Source: Anadara kagoshimensis (Eukaryota; Mollusca; Bivalvia; Arcoida; Arcidae). Taken from it: a stretch of DNA of 64,000 bases. Shown in pieces: positions 49,342 through 57,659 of the stretch. The stretch covers positions 34,488,997 through 34,552,996 of the forward strand of contig CM037871.1 in NCBI GenBank assembly GCA_021292105.1. Direction: 5' to 3'. Numbering within the stretch: position 1 is the stretch's first letter; every line of letters starts with the position of its first letter. The notes beneath the pieces were generated by a model, which was not told where the DNA came from, searched no databases, and worked only from the letters and a program-made list of their open reading frames with translations. Position numbers and translations under genes: made by a program.

Positions 49342-50737
49342 GTCCCCAGTTAGGGTCAATTTTAATTAGCGTTCATTACATTAAAAATTCCAGAGAATCG
49401 AACCATAGACCCTCCAATAAAACGAGAGAGATTATCTTCCCCAGTTAGGGCCAATTTTTAATTAATATTCCTGCTACTAAATGTTAGTGAATGAAGAAAA
49501 TGCAAACCCCAAACGTGAATGGATGGTGACGCGCAGACGTGATCATATGAATAAGCAAAAAATGGGAAGTCTAAGGAGTAAAAACACAAGAAGTGAAGAA
49601 GACAGATTGGTAATAGTTTTACTCTTTCTCTTTTACAGCTTCAATCCTCCAAAGCTTCACCATTAGCTCATAAAAGCAATAATTACAATATTGGCCTTGA
49701 CTGGACAACAGGCTATGTGTAGACCTGTCGAAAGTTTAACACTGAACTACCGAAAAAGGGTAGAAGTTTGGTTACCGAGTGACCAAGATTTGGGTAGCTA
49801 ATTAACATGATTAACAGATTCCGAAAAATTAACGAGATAAAGGGAGAGAGATGAGATGTTGGTTCGGTACAAATTTGATAGCCTAGTGTTAAACTTTTGA
49901 CAGGCCTGTACTCTAGATACCTATCTCATTGTCTTGGCTATTACTTTCAGTAATGGTTTCCTGCTTTATTATTCTTTCACCAGCCGTTTGCTTTGGTATT
50001 TCGCTAGGAACCAGTGTGGTTTTTACAACAGCTGGTTCTAATCCTGATGTCGCTGGCATGTCTCCACGTATCACTGGAGTTGTAATAACAGGTAATGGTA
50101 ACCCATGAAAAGTCGTGGTAGTGGTTCTTCCGCCTACAGAACCATTGAACTCACTGGGGTTTCTTTGCAACTGAACATTAAACGGAGAACAAACTACTCC
50201 AGCTGGACTCATGTGAACAACACGGACTGGTTTTGGAGGACTAGAATCAAAATAAGACACATGGATTTATAAAAAGTAGATTCTAATCTGAACTAATATT
50301 ACATGCAGATTTGTAGTAAATGTAGACAATTGAACATCAACGCATGCTTTGTTTGATGTTCATAAAACTCTAAAACATTTGTAACAGGAGGGTAGAAACA
50401 CCTGAAAAATCCACTTTCTCATCGAGTCCCCCGGCTGAGGATCGAACACCAGTAGTTGCCGAGGTTGCATTCCCATCGGTCTATTATCTTGACACCTGGT
50501 TAGTCAGTAGCAATGTGAAATTAAGTACATTTAACTTCCTTAAGGTCACAATATATTCAAACACATGGTCTTTAGAAACTGAATCCAGTGTACGAGTGTA
50601 TGCTTCCACTACCAACACAAATACACTATGTTAATTTTACACCACAAAGATGCTGTTAGATTGGAATCTAAAGTATTTTCAACCTACAAATATAAATATC
50701 AAATGATTAAATGTCACCTTTTAATTTTTCCATCCAT
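37814..50737 (-). CDS. Coiled-coil protein of unknown family, nine-exon model, 354 aa
   Basis: Exons 5' to 3': 50737-50718 (ATG), 50240-49921, 48894-48719, 48615-48600 (16-nt microexon), 46784-46703, 46099-45972, 41469-41339, 40398-40342 and 37948-37814 (TAA). All introns are GT-AG, phases agree at every junction, and the joined 1065 nt are open. Residues 1-120 look disordered and Pro/Thr/Ser-rich (PPKPVRVVHMSPAG; IIKQE resembles a SUMO-type site). From about residue 140 the sequence is charged and heptad-like: LVSECERIKRDIAEKEEN, LQNRVKSLSEK, and the C-terminus WKDQINQLEKTIKELTQRLEE. The architecture suggests a structural or scaffold coiled-coil protein (centrosomal, kinetochore and meiotic-axis proteins often look like this), but I cannot name a family. 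If intron 2 is retained, translation stops three codons past the donor, giving a short form. The ATG at 48866 in exon 3 is a possible internal start. The exon 8 donor could also be at 40351, which keeps frame. Confidence 0.62.
38095..38245 (-). repeat. GTGCTCCGGAAGG-family repeat
   Basis: AAACAAACATACTAATTCAT through ACACGTGAACTTCCACCAGT to CACCTCCTGTTTAGA. Truncated after the CCTCCTGTTT motif. Confidence 0.7.
38372..38551 (+). mobile_element. 5'-truncated SINE with 15-bp target duplication
   Basis: The body and 3' domain of the tRNA-headed SINE start in the middle (TTATGGGAACTTGAAATAAAC), with a further small internal deletion. AACTCAAACATTTGG occurs at both edges (38357-38371 and 38537-38551), the footprint of target-primed reverse transcription. 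It lies in intron 8 of the coiled-coil gene. Confidence 0.85.
38738..38885 (-). repeat. Hammerhead-bearing dispersed element, copy 2
   Basis: The shared region runs from ACCAGTTTTAATTTTACAG on the left, through the ribozyme and the TTGGACCAAAAT flank, to the AACCAAAATATATTTTACC stretch near 38880. It matches copy 3 over about 120 bp. It lies inside intron 8 of the coiled-coil gene in sense orientation. Confidence 0.5.
38757..38802 (-). ncRNA. Hammerhead self-cleaving ribozyme, minimal stem III (copy 2)
   Basis: Same 46-nt layout as the copy at 36385: identical stem I, CUGAUGA core, stem II and GAA. The stem III loop is GGCC instead of GGUC. The cleavage C is at 38764. It sits in the last intron (intron 8) of the minus-strand coiled-coil gene and is transcribed in the sense direction. 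It shares flanks with the third copy (the AAGATGTTGAAAAG segment near 38833) and with the first (CTTGGACCAAAAT). Confidence 0.85.
39448..39640 (-). repeat. GTGCTCCGGAAGG-family repeat
   Basis: AAACAAACATACTAATCTAT to AAAATTGTGTGAAAGGACCATG, with GGGTGCTCTGGAAGGGTAAG. In intron 8 of the coiled-coil gene. Confidence 0.7.
41040..41335 (+). repeat. GTGCTCCGGAAGG-family repeat, inverted, abutting an exon
   Basis: Internally deleted copy (the GGTGCTCC part is missing) ending GACATGGATTGATGTTTGTG, directly at the donor of exon 7 of the coiled-coil gene (exon end 41339). Confidence 0.7.
41498..41700 (-). repeat. GTGCTCCGGAAGG-family repeat, left half of a split copy
   Basis: AAAACAAACATCCTAATCCA through GTGCGTCGGAAGGGAACAAC to GTGTGATAAAAATTAGAAAT. 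Its continuation is at 44876-44960, beyond the inserted 3165-bp element. Confidence 0.75.
42555..43690 (+). pseudogene. LINE reverse transcriptase remnant
   Basis: Translation in shifting frames gives RKEQAGFRPGR, a YFVDFEKAFDSVHRKSLW stretch near 42712-42766 (RT motif with FEKAFDSV), YGIPTKI, and SGVKQGCVMSGF near 42880-42915. A downstream tail of the LINE kind follows (KGKKGRPKSTW-type at about 43455, then WPK-QRRTDKNGR and a LRPYAP motif at 43630). Several stops and frameshifts break it, and the YADD active-site region is degraded. The endonuclease domain is missing. The order RT then basic tail fits a non-LTR element of the RTE/I-like kind; the clade is uncertain. Nested in the 3165-bp element. 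Confidence 0.8.
43499..43560. repeat. (AAC)n and A-rich tract in the LINE tail
   Basis: Nine AAC units and then A runs interrupt the coding tail of the LINE remnant. Confidence 0.9.
43881..44218 (-). mobile_element. tRNA-headed SINE, full length, minus strand
   Basis: The conserved tail is on the left (TCCCAGTAATGAATATTTCA) and the tRNA-like head on the right (ACGACCTCCCACTTACGGAG). It is nested inside the 3165-bp inverted-repeat element. Short ORFs over it are not genes. Confidence 0.85.
44388..44460. repeat. Three copies of CTACCGGTACAG
   Basis: CTACCGGTACAG appears near 44390, 44422 and 44448, each in AAA/ACT context. CCGGTA also occurs near 42172. Short, perhaps leftover of a small tandem repeat. 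Confidence 0.6.
44876..44960 (-). repeat. GTGCTCCGGAAGG-family repeat, right half of the split copy
   Basis: GGGATGTCAAATAAATCC, then ATTGTGACGACGGCCATAAA, follow the AACATGG junction exactly as in the intact copy near 32080-32170. Confidence 0.7.
45275..45470 (+). repeat. GTGCTCCGGAAGG-family repeat, inverted
   Basis: GTTCCTTTCACACAATTTTG, TGTAGCTAGCTAAACAGGAG, CCTGGTGGAAGTTCAGTGTC and GATATGGATTAGTATGTTTG. It lies 0.5 kb downstream of exon 6 of the coiled-coil gene. Confidence 0.7.
45624..45840. mobile_element. MITE with CCTGTCGAAAGTTTAAC ends, intron 6 of the coiled-coil gene
   Basis: Starts ACAGACCTGTCGAAAGTTTA and ends AAACTTCGACGGACCTGTAC. Uninterrupted copy. Confidence 0.7.
46135..46300 (-). 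repeat. GTGCTCCGGAAGG-family repeat
   Basis: ACACACATACCATGTCAAAA, GCGAACTTGCACCAGGAAAG and GGGTGCTCCGGAAGGAT. About 35 bp upstream of exon 6 of the coiled-coil gene, opposite in orientation to the copy at 45275. Confidence 0.65.
47167..47204. repeat. (TC)n microsatellite
   Basis: About 19 TC units in intron 4 of the coiled-coil gene. Confidence 0.95.
47555..47696. repeat. ~73-bp tandem duplication, intron 4 of the coiled-coil gene
   Basis: TATAACACTTGCTGTTTACT and TATAACACTTGCTGTTTATT begin the units; both run through CCCGTCTTGTATCTTTTACA to TACTCTCCCT. One or two differences only. Confidence 0.85.
47866..47960. repeat. (GAAT)n/(GATG)n compound microsatellite
   Basis: Blocks of GAAT, GATG and again GAAT units. 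Minus-strand ORFs rich in His-Pro-Ser-Ile are produced by this repeat and are not genes. Confidence 0.95.
48440..48565 (-). repeat. GTGCTCCGGAAGG-family repeat, degraded
   Basis: AACTTTGAAAACTTGCAAAT, GGAAGTGAGGCTCGGTGCTC and CATCCCCTGTCCAGC. About 35 bp from the microexon donor. Confidence 0.6.
48600..48615 (-). CDS. 16-nt microexon (exon 4 of the coiled-coil gene)
   Basis: A 16-nt exon encoding TKKTI plus one base. It lies between a TTTTTACAG acceptor and a GTAAGT donor. It enters in phase 0 and leaves in phase 1, exactly what exon 5 (46784) needs. Skipping it would join phase 0 to a phase-1 exon and shift the frame, so it is either constitutive or a regulatory switch. Confidence 0.55.
49233..49470. 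repeat. Tandem duplication with (GA)n expanded in one copy
   Basis: Unit 1 (49233-49375) and unit 2 (49378-49470) share AATCGAACCATAGACCCTCC and AATAAAACGAGAGAG, then CCCCAGTTAGGG. Unit 1 has about 31 GA repeats (49275-49337), unit 2 only about three or four. Confidence 0.85.
49718..49914. mobile_element. MITE with CCTGTCGAAAGTTTAAC ends, next to a splice donor
   Basis: Starts GTAGACCTGTCGAAAGTTTA and ends AACTTTTGACAGGCCTGTAC. Its right edge is about 5 bp from the minus-strand donor of exon 2 of the coiled-coil gene (GT at 49920-49919). Confidence 0.7.
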
Positions 50738-51561
50738 ATTCGTCTGCTCTGCTTATTAAAATGACACAGTGGAAGTTACTAAATTACATTAAAATCTAAA
50801 TCGAAAAACGGTCGGATTTATGTTCCGGAACATAGCAACATACTTAAAAATTACGGTGCGTGATCATGCATTTGTTATTATTTCAGTTTGTGATATATTA
50901 TAATTGGTAGTTTGTATGTAAGTTAAACACATTTAGTTTAGATTTGATTTTTGTTAGAGAATGTTTTTGTTATAGTCATAATTCATATATTGTTAACAAT
51001 AACAATATAAATGTTTTCTATCCCCTGTAAACGAAGTAAGGGGGTATAAAGGATTCGTCCTGTCACCCAGTCCGAAAGGCATACTATCTTGTTCGTTCAA
51101 TACTCCTCATTTATAGATGAACTCGAATCAAACTTTGAACAAATATATACCAGTTAGGTGTGTAGGACACAAGTCAAATCTTAGTAAATATTTGAATGTC
51201 GTGACTCGTGACAGTTCATTACTTCACTTCTGTAAATGGATTTTGATCAAACAAATGTATACTAACATGACACCCGATACAACTGAAGTTAGCCTCTTCA
51301 ACAGGGCTTATGTTGCTTCATGTTTGTTGTTGAAAAAGTAACACGGTATAACATAGTACCGTGCGGTACTGGGGTTATCTGTTGGAAGAGTTAATTCAGC
51401 TACGAAGAAATCCGGGGCTGTTGCGGTTTCCGTTAAACAGAACAAACAAACTTTAAGCCGTCAGGGCCAATATGCAAGATCTTTGAACCCATAACCTTCA
51501 CCCACATTCCAAAATGATTGTAATGCCAATTCATACAATGTTCTGGTATATTACATATTAA

Positions 51562-51690
51562 ACCAGTTTTAATTATACAGCACTAGACGATCGTTTCGGA
51601 ATACAATTCCTCATCAGTAGTGCTTGGACAAAAAATGTTCAAGATGTTGAAAAGATACCTAAAGGAACAAAATATATTTTGATATAATAT
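51562..51690 (-). repeat. Hammerhead-bearing dispersed element, copy 3
   Basis: The shared region runs from AACCAGTTTTAATTATACAG through the ribozyme to AACAAAATATATTTTGATA. It is slightly shorter than copy 2 between the ribozyme and the AAGATGTTGAAAAG block. Confidence 0.5.
51579..51624 (-). ncRNA. Hammerhead self-cleaving ribozyme, minimal stem III (copy 3)
   Basis: Third copy of the 46-nt hammerhead. Catalytic core and stems I and II are unchanged; the loop of stem III is GAUC. The cleavage C is at 51586. It is flanked at 51640-51690 by the same AT-rich segment found next to copy 2, including AAGATGTTGAAAAG and an AACAAAATATATTTTG-type stretch. It is intergenic, on the minus strand, about 0.9 kb upstream of the start of the coiled-coil gene. 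Confidence 0.85.
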
Positions 51691-53550
51691 ATAATTGTTT
51701 ATTTAAAATACATGCCTTTACAAAAAGTTATAGTTTTGCAGGTAACTAACTGCTTCGGCATTCTTCCTTTGTATTTGTGACCTTGACCTTTGAACCGATG
51801 ACTTTGTTCACAATGTTCGTTATACAATTAGCTACAATATTCCTATACACATGCATATAAAAAAGTTTATAGCTTTTATCTCACAACATTTGCTTGTTAC
51901 TACTACTCTAGAGGCGATAATCCAATTTAACTCAAACTTGGCCATAGTAATCCTTTTGAAAAATTCTAGGCCCAATCCGTATATAGGCTATGTTGGGTCA
52001 ATGAGTGGGTTATTATGTCAGCATTGTAAACACTCTTGAAGCCACACTTTTAGTCCAAACTTAACAAATTTGCTCAAAATAATCTTCTCGACAAAAGGAA
52101 GTATTTTTGTATACGAGTCATGTTGTGTTGACAAGTATTCACTAGACCAAATCATAGAAAACTTTGTTAATAATCTTGAGGCCACACATTTAGTCCAAAT
52201 TTCATCAAACTTGTTAAGAACAATTCTCTTGACAAGTGGGAGGTCCTGTTTTTATATGGGCCATGTTGGGTCAATAAATAGGTCACTAGTCCAAATAATA
52301 GAAAAACCTTGTTAATACTCCTCCTGACAAAAGAAAAGTCAAGATCTTATATCTGTCCTGTTTGATCAATAAGTGGATCACTAGACCAAATCAGTAAAGG
52401 TTAATAATACTCTTTAGACCATAGTTTTAGTCCAAACTTCATCAAACTCAAGCTCTGAATGACCCTCTTGACAAAAGCAAGGTCAAGTTCTTAAATGGGT
52501 TATGTTGATTCGATAAGAAGGTCCCTGAGTCAAATTAGTAAAATCCTTATTTATATCTTTGTGGACACAGTTTCCGTCAAACTTCAGCAAAATTGGTCAG
52601 ATTGTTTCTCTAGACAACAAGAGGCCAATAAGGACTGATGAATAATGGCTACCTGATACATTTCAAGAAAACATAAATACTGAAAACTGAATCTTTCGTA
52701 ATGGTAACGATTTGAGGCTTTTTCGGATAATTAATCATTTCGGTATTCTTTTGCATCTGTGAACTTGACCTTTGAATTTATGACCTTCATTTATATATGA
52801 AAATGATTGTTGTGTCAATATCTACAATATTCTAATATACATGCCTATACAAACAGTTCATAGTTTTCCAGATAACTAATTATTTCAGTGTTCTTTTGCA
52901 CCTGTGACCTTGGCGTTTGAACCCATGAACATAATCTATATATCAAAATGGTCGTTACAGCAATACCAACGATATTCTAACATACATGCCTATACAAAAA
53001 GTTTATAGTTTTCCAGATAATAAATAAAATCAGAAAGGTAAAAAATTAGGCCATGACCTTTACAGTTGACCCTGACTCCATTTTGAATATAATAACAAGA
53101 CTATGTCAAAACTCAAAACCCCAAGTCATTATCTGATGAAATGGTCAAGTTATAACAATTTGAAGCAATTTTATGATTTTTAAAAAATCAAACACAAAAA
53201 CACGTAACCTATTTCTTGTCCGAATTTCACGAAATGAACAATTTATAGGTTTAAGACCCTAGAGAAGCCAAATATCACATCAAATTTTTCCTCCAATTGT
53301 TGATTTCAGAGAAGAAAATTTTTAAGATTTTTGCACCCCTAGGTCATCTTGACCTATTTTTGGTAGCTATGGCAACACCATAAACCAATCTGAAGTGCAT
53401 CGACCCATATATACTTCTGACCAAGTTTCATTGAAATCTGTCCAATAGTTCCAGAAGAGAAGTCGAAATTGTAAAAATTTACGCCGACGACGACAACAGA
53501 CAAACTTTGATCAGAAAAGCTCACTTGAACCTTCGGTTCAGGTGAGCTAA
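51690..53550. repeat. Diverged tandem repeats, intergenic
   Basis: Two intermingled repeat types. One (about 180 bp) has CATGCCTATACAAAAAGTTT, ATAGTTTTCCAGATAA and TGTGACCTTGACCTTTGAA motifs near 51720, 52740, 52830 and 52980. The other has TTTAGTCCAAACTTCATCAA, CTCTTGACAAAAG and ATGTTGGGTCAATAA motifs near 52050-52560. The right end has a CAGGTGAGCTAAAGAC palindrome (53524-53550). No coding potential seen. Confidence 0.65.
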
Positions 53551-54043
53551 AGACTAAAACTTGATGTGACTTATCTTGGGTCAATAAATATACATGAAGG
53601 TCACAAGGACAAGCCATTGAAAAGACCTATGTGTGTGCTGCTGCATACACACCGTATACACATTGTATTTATCAAATGAAAGTATCAACCATGGCTTAGA
53701 TTGCCCAGACTAAACGGTCATCAATTGATTTTAAGTACTGATGTCCGAGGGTTGATGAGTTTATAAATGATATTTATGATACTTCATATTGTTTATATGT
53801 TATATAGACTACTATTGCATTACAGATATAGCTCTGTTTGTCATCAAACAGTCGGGTTATCAGGTTATCGGTTGTCTCAGACTAGCCCGTGGGGGTAAAT
53901 CAACCCCATTATTATTGTCCAACACATCCAAACATTTACTCTTATATAACAAATTTGAAATAAATCGGTCAAATGATTTGTCTTAATTTGTAACGCCGCC
54001 GCGTCCTCCAGTGAGTGCCAGACAAATAATAAAAACGTACAGT

Positions 54044-54475
54044 GCAGGTCTGTCGAAAGAGCAACACTGAGCTAACGAAAAATAGTCGAAAACTGACAGC
54101 CGAGTAATCAAGATATGGATAGCTAGTGACCCAAAAAGCTGCCTAGATTTCCAAAAGATTTCGATGATTAAATGGGGTTTGTGTCTCAGTCAATAATATT
54201 TCACTTATATCGAGACGTCACCAGCTATAGGTGAAGTGACAGAAATTTTGAACCATGGCTTTCATTTCTAAATGTTCATTGCTTCGCGAAATAACAGTAA
54301 CTACATGTACTAATTTTCAAGTCTTGGTCAGACCCAGTTCGAACCCATGACCTCCCACATACGGAGCTATCGTAGTGATCCAAAATCTTTGAGATATAGT
54401 TAATGAAACCGAGATTGGCTGTAAATTCAACGATAACACGTTAGCTTAAATGTTGACAAGCCTGTACTATAACAC
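54044..54475. mobile_element. MITE with CCTGTCGAAAGTTTAAC ends, split by a SINE
   Basis: Left half GCAGGTCTGTCGAAAGAGCA to about 54180; right half from about 54376 to TTGACAAGCCTGTACTAT. A SINE occupies the middle. Confidence 0.7.
54180..54375 (-). mobile_element. Degenerate tRNA-headed SINE nested in a MITE
   Basis: The tail motif TCAATAATATTTCACTTATA and the head motif GACCTCCCACATACGGAGC are still visible, but the middle is shortened. It is surrounded by the two halves of a GTCGAAAGTTTAAC-type MITE (54044-54475). Confidence 0.7.
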
Positions 54476-54889
54476 GAAATTATATTATATGTATGATTAT
54501 TATTCTGAAATTCAGGAAAAATATTCATAATAAGGTGCAAGGTGCACGTGGTTGTAGATTTTTAAATATACATGTACATAGAAGCGAGCAGTGTCAAATT
54601 GCTGTAATCTATATCTATAATGATTTAAAATTACTGCATGCATATAAAATATAAAATTGTAGTCTGGCATTTAATAAACATAATATATGTCTGTGAATTT
54701 ATTACATATTTATGAGCCGAAAATTTTGATTCATGTGATAATTGTTCTAGGTTAAATCATTATATAAACATTTATAAATAAGTTAATAGGGATATATGGC
54801 GACAAACTGGGGACTTGCTGTAAAAGTGTTGATGTTTTCGTTTTATATTTGTCTGATTAAGTTTCAGTTGTAGTGTGAACAAGTTTACA

Positions 54890-55015
54890 AGTTTGCTTGC
54901 CTAAGGTTCGTTGTTTTCTCTGGACACTCTGGTTTCCTCTACGATCCCAGAACGGACAGTCTCGGTATAAGCTTGAATTATCTCGCTTGGATGTAAAACT
55001 ACATTACCCCGCTTC
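54890..55015 (+). mobile_element. Second SINE family, 3' fragment
   Basis: GTTTTCTCTGGACACTCTGG, then TTTCCTCTACGATCCCAGAA and a GATGTAAAACTACATTACC tail match the body and 3' part of the SINE at 18076. The tRNA-like head is missing. Confidence 0.6.
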
Positions 55016-55244
55016 ACTGATCTATACTCAACTTATAAAGATCACATTGTAAACATGATTGTAATATTTTATATGTTATGTGTAATTATGAGAAATAAAG
55101 AAATTTGAATTTTCACATCGGATACTGACGAGCACCTCATACAATGCACAAATAGAACTGTTGACAAGTCTTATTGTATTGGAGTTGTTCCAAAGGATCT
55201 TTGAAGTTTGATTAGAGCAATTAAAATCAATGTGTGTATATAAC

Positions 55245-55545
55245 TGTAATATATCATTTTCTGAATGTATTTCATGATTAAATTCAAAACCCTAAACTTT
55301 ATTCAAAATCAGTAATTACATACAATATGTGAATAAGATTTATTTTATAAATTTATTTTAATACATTTACTAATTTATTTTCAAATTTTGACTAATTTTT
55401 ATAATAACAATAATAAAAGTAAAGTTAAATTTGAAAATAAAGTCACATATTGTATGTGATTACTGATTTTGTTTTCTAATTTTGAATAAAATTTTAGGGT
55501 TTTGAATTTAATCATAAAATACATTCAAAAGTCATATATCATTTT
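55245..55545. repeat. ~300-bp AT-rich hairpin
   Basis: Left arm motifs (CATGATTAAATTCAAAACCC, AGTAATTACATACAATATGT) reappear inverted on the right (ACATATTGTATGTGATTACT, GGGTTTTGAATTTAATCAT). The arms are about 110 bp each around an AT-rich centre near 55340-55430. The outer parts match the mini-palindrome family, as if one had expanded outwards around another sequence. Confidence 0.75.
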
Positions 55546-55590
55546 TTGAATGTATTTTATGATTAAATTAAAAAATTGATATATGACATA
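55535..55590. mobile_element. 60-bp palindromic mini-element
   Basis: TCATATATCATTTTTTGAAT to AATTGATATATGACA, fused to the right edge of the large hairpin. Confidence 0.65.
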
Positions 55591-56052
55591 ATCATGGTGA
55601 TTCTTTTTTCGTTTAAGATGCACCGGTGTATCAAGTTTTAAAGTCCTATCAGAGGGACCATTTTACGTGCACTTAAAATCAAACTCATTGATCGAATTCT
55701 TAAAAGAATTTCAACTTTCGATTCTTATTCATAACATATCGTATTGTTAACACATGTACATGCCGAATTCTAAATGATTACCCATGACGTGAACCATGCT
55801 GAGTGAAAAATGTATTTTTCTCACTATCCTGACTTAAGTTATAGAGATGGTGTATATAATAAGTATGAAGTTTACGTGTTATCACGAAGTCGTCTGTTCC
55901 CTTCGGACAAAATGTGTCAATAATCGCCATTGCACGGCATAGAACCGGCATAGTATAACATTTGTCAATGGCGTAGCTAGAAAAGAATGAACGTAAAAGC
56001 CTGGTGCCAACGCGTCCACGCTACGGGTGCCTGGGGGGGGGGGAGGGGCATG

Positions 56053-56412
56053 CTCCCCCTGAAAATTTTGGATAAATAAAGCGAGTTGGTACATTTTCCA
56101 GCATTCTAAAACAATATTGATAAATCAAATTCGGTGTTGACCGTTTTTATTTAATTACAGTGTTACATATTTTTCTGGACTTTGCTGCTTTTTTCTTCAG
56201 TTTATATTTGTATTTGGTGAACGACATTGTTCCCCCCCCCCCTGAAAATTTTGGACAAATGAAGCGAGTTGGTACATTTTCCTGCATTCTAAAACAATAT
56301 TGATAAATCAAATTCGGTTTTTGACCGTTTTTATTCAAGGATAGTGTTACATATTTTTTCTGGACTTTGCTGCTTTTTCTTCAGTTTATATTTATATTTG
56401 TTGAACGACATT
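56053..56412. repeat. ~185-bp tandem duplication
   Basis: Both units contain CTGAAAATTTTGGA, AGCGAGTTGGTACATTTTCC, TTGATAAATCAAATTCGG and CTTCAGTTTATATTT. A C run (56231-56241) and a G run (56034-56043) lie at the edges. Small minus-strand ORFs here are not supported as genes. Confidence 0.8.
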
Positions 56413-56512
56413 TAACAGAATGACAAACAATATAGATTAAATTCATTTTAAAAACTTATTGGCTTATTTCCACGCTACGCCACTGTTTGGACTGGATTGG
56501 GCTGTAAAAATT

Positions 56513-56575
56513 AATATATCATACCTTTTTGTAAATTTTATCATTCAATACATTCAAAGATGGTATATGACAAAT
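56513..56575. mobile_element. 60-bp palindromic mini-element, diverged
   Basis: ATATATCATACCTTTTTGTA to AGATGGTATATGACAAAT with TTTTATCATTCAATACATTC between. Confidence 0.55.
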
Positions 56576-56926
56576 ATATTAGACTATTAAACAGCTAGAC
56601 TCGATTTATTCCTTTCTGAATTGTACTTTTCAAATGAAACTTAATTACATTTAAATTGGATAATGTCCACGTTTAATGTCCGAGGCCTCAATCTAGGAGT
56701 CCAATCCAATGACATTTGGTGATATTTCTTCATGGCAGATGCTTCGCTTCTTCTGATGACTTGATTGCCTTATGAACACAGCAGTATTTCCCGGTAAAAC
56801 AGTCTTTTTTGCCGCGTGTAAGTTAAATTAATAAAGGAACTTTTTAGTTGCCTTTATATTAAAGTGGCTTTATATATTGTATTGCACCATAGCTTCAATT
56901 CAGCCTAAGATGACACTACAGTCTAC

Positions 56927-56995
56927 TTGGGCGACGTCTCGATATCAGTGAAATATTCTTGACTTGGACGTTAAACACCATTACTCAGCTCAGCT
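56927..56995 (+). mobile_element. Very short 5'-truncated SINE with 13-bp target duplication
   Basis: Only the last 69 bp of the SINE (GACGTCTCGATATCAGTGAA to the ACTCAGCTCAG tail). CACTACAGTCTAC flanks it at 56914-56926 and 56996-57008, showing insertion in this truncated form. Confidence 0.85.
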
Positions 56996-57326
56996 CACTA
57001 CAGTCTACGTTTTACACTTTGACCATATATAACATTTTTTCTATAGATGCTTCAGTTTATTGGACATTAGCACCTGTTAAAGATACACCATGATGCTATT
57101 ATTTTTCTTACTGATGATGGATGTGTAAATAAGTCGGTCTTCTGGGTTACTCGTATCTCATCTTAGTGAAGACACGAATTATCATGACAGACAGACAAAA
57201 TCAATCAGTATATTTTTGTATGAGTTAAATATCCATCGTCATATTTTACAAAAAAAAACAAAGAATTACGCACACGCTTCAATAAATCACTTGAAGGCAT
57301 ATATAATTCCCTTTTTTTATCTTACA

Positions 57327-57442
57327 AATGTCATATACCATTTTTTTAAAATTTAATCATAAATACATTCAAAAAATGGTATATGACAATTTTTTTGAAT
57401 GTATTTTATGATTAAATTTTTTTTTAAAAAATGGTATATGAC
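57327..57442. mobile_element. Two 60-bp palindromic mini-elements head to head
   Basis: TGTCATATACCATTTTTTTA to AATGGTATATGACA, followed at once by an inverted copy ending AAAAAATGGTATATGACA. The middle TGGTATATGACA is shared. Confidence 0.7.
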
Positions 57443-57659
57443 ACAATTAATATGTATTTTGTTTAAATTTACGAACTCGACTTTGATACAAATCCCGTAC
57501 ATACAAAATTAATAATATGTATGTATCGAGAAACTTAGTTTGATAGCGATACGAAACAGGCAAATCACAAGTTTGATGGCTATTACGTCTTTAAGATGTT
57601 TGATTAATAGAATGACGTAAACGACAAATGTAATTATTTATTGAATGTGTGAAATGACA

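Noticed and set aside
49913-50260. Stand-alone 115-codon minus-strand gene
   Set aside because: An acceptor lies at its start (50240) and a donor near its end (49921), and both join in phase to neighbouring exons, so it is better read as exon 2 of the coiled-coil gene. A retained-intron form remains possible.
55882-56338. Minus-strand ORFs with Gly- or Pro-rich runs
   Set aside because: They arise from a 185-bp duplication with G and C runs and have no other support.
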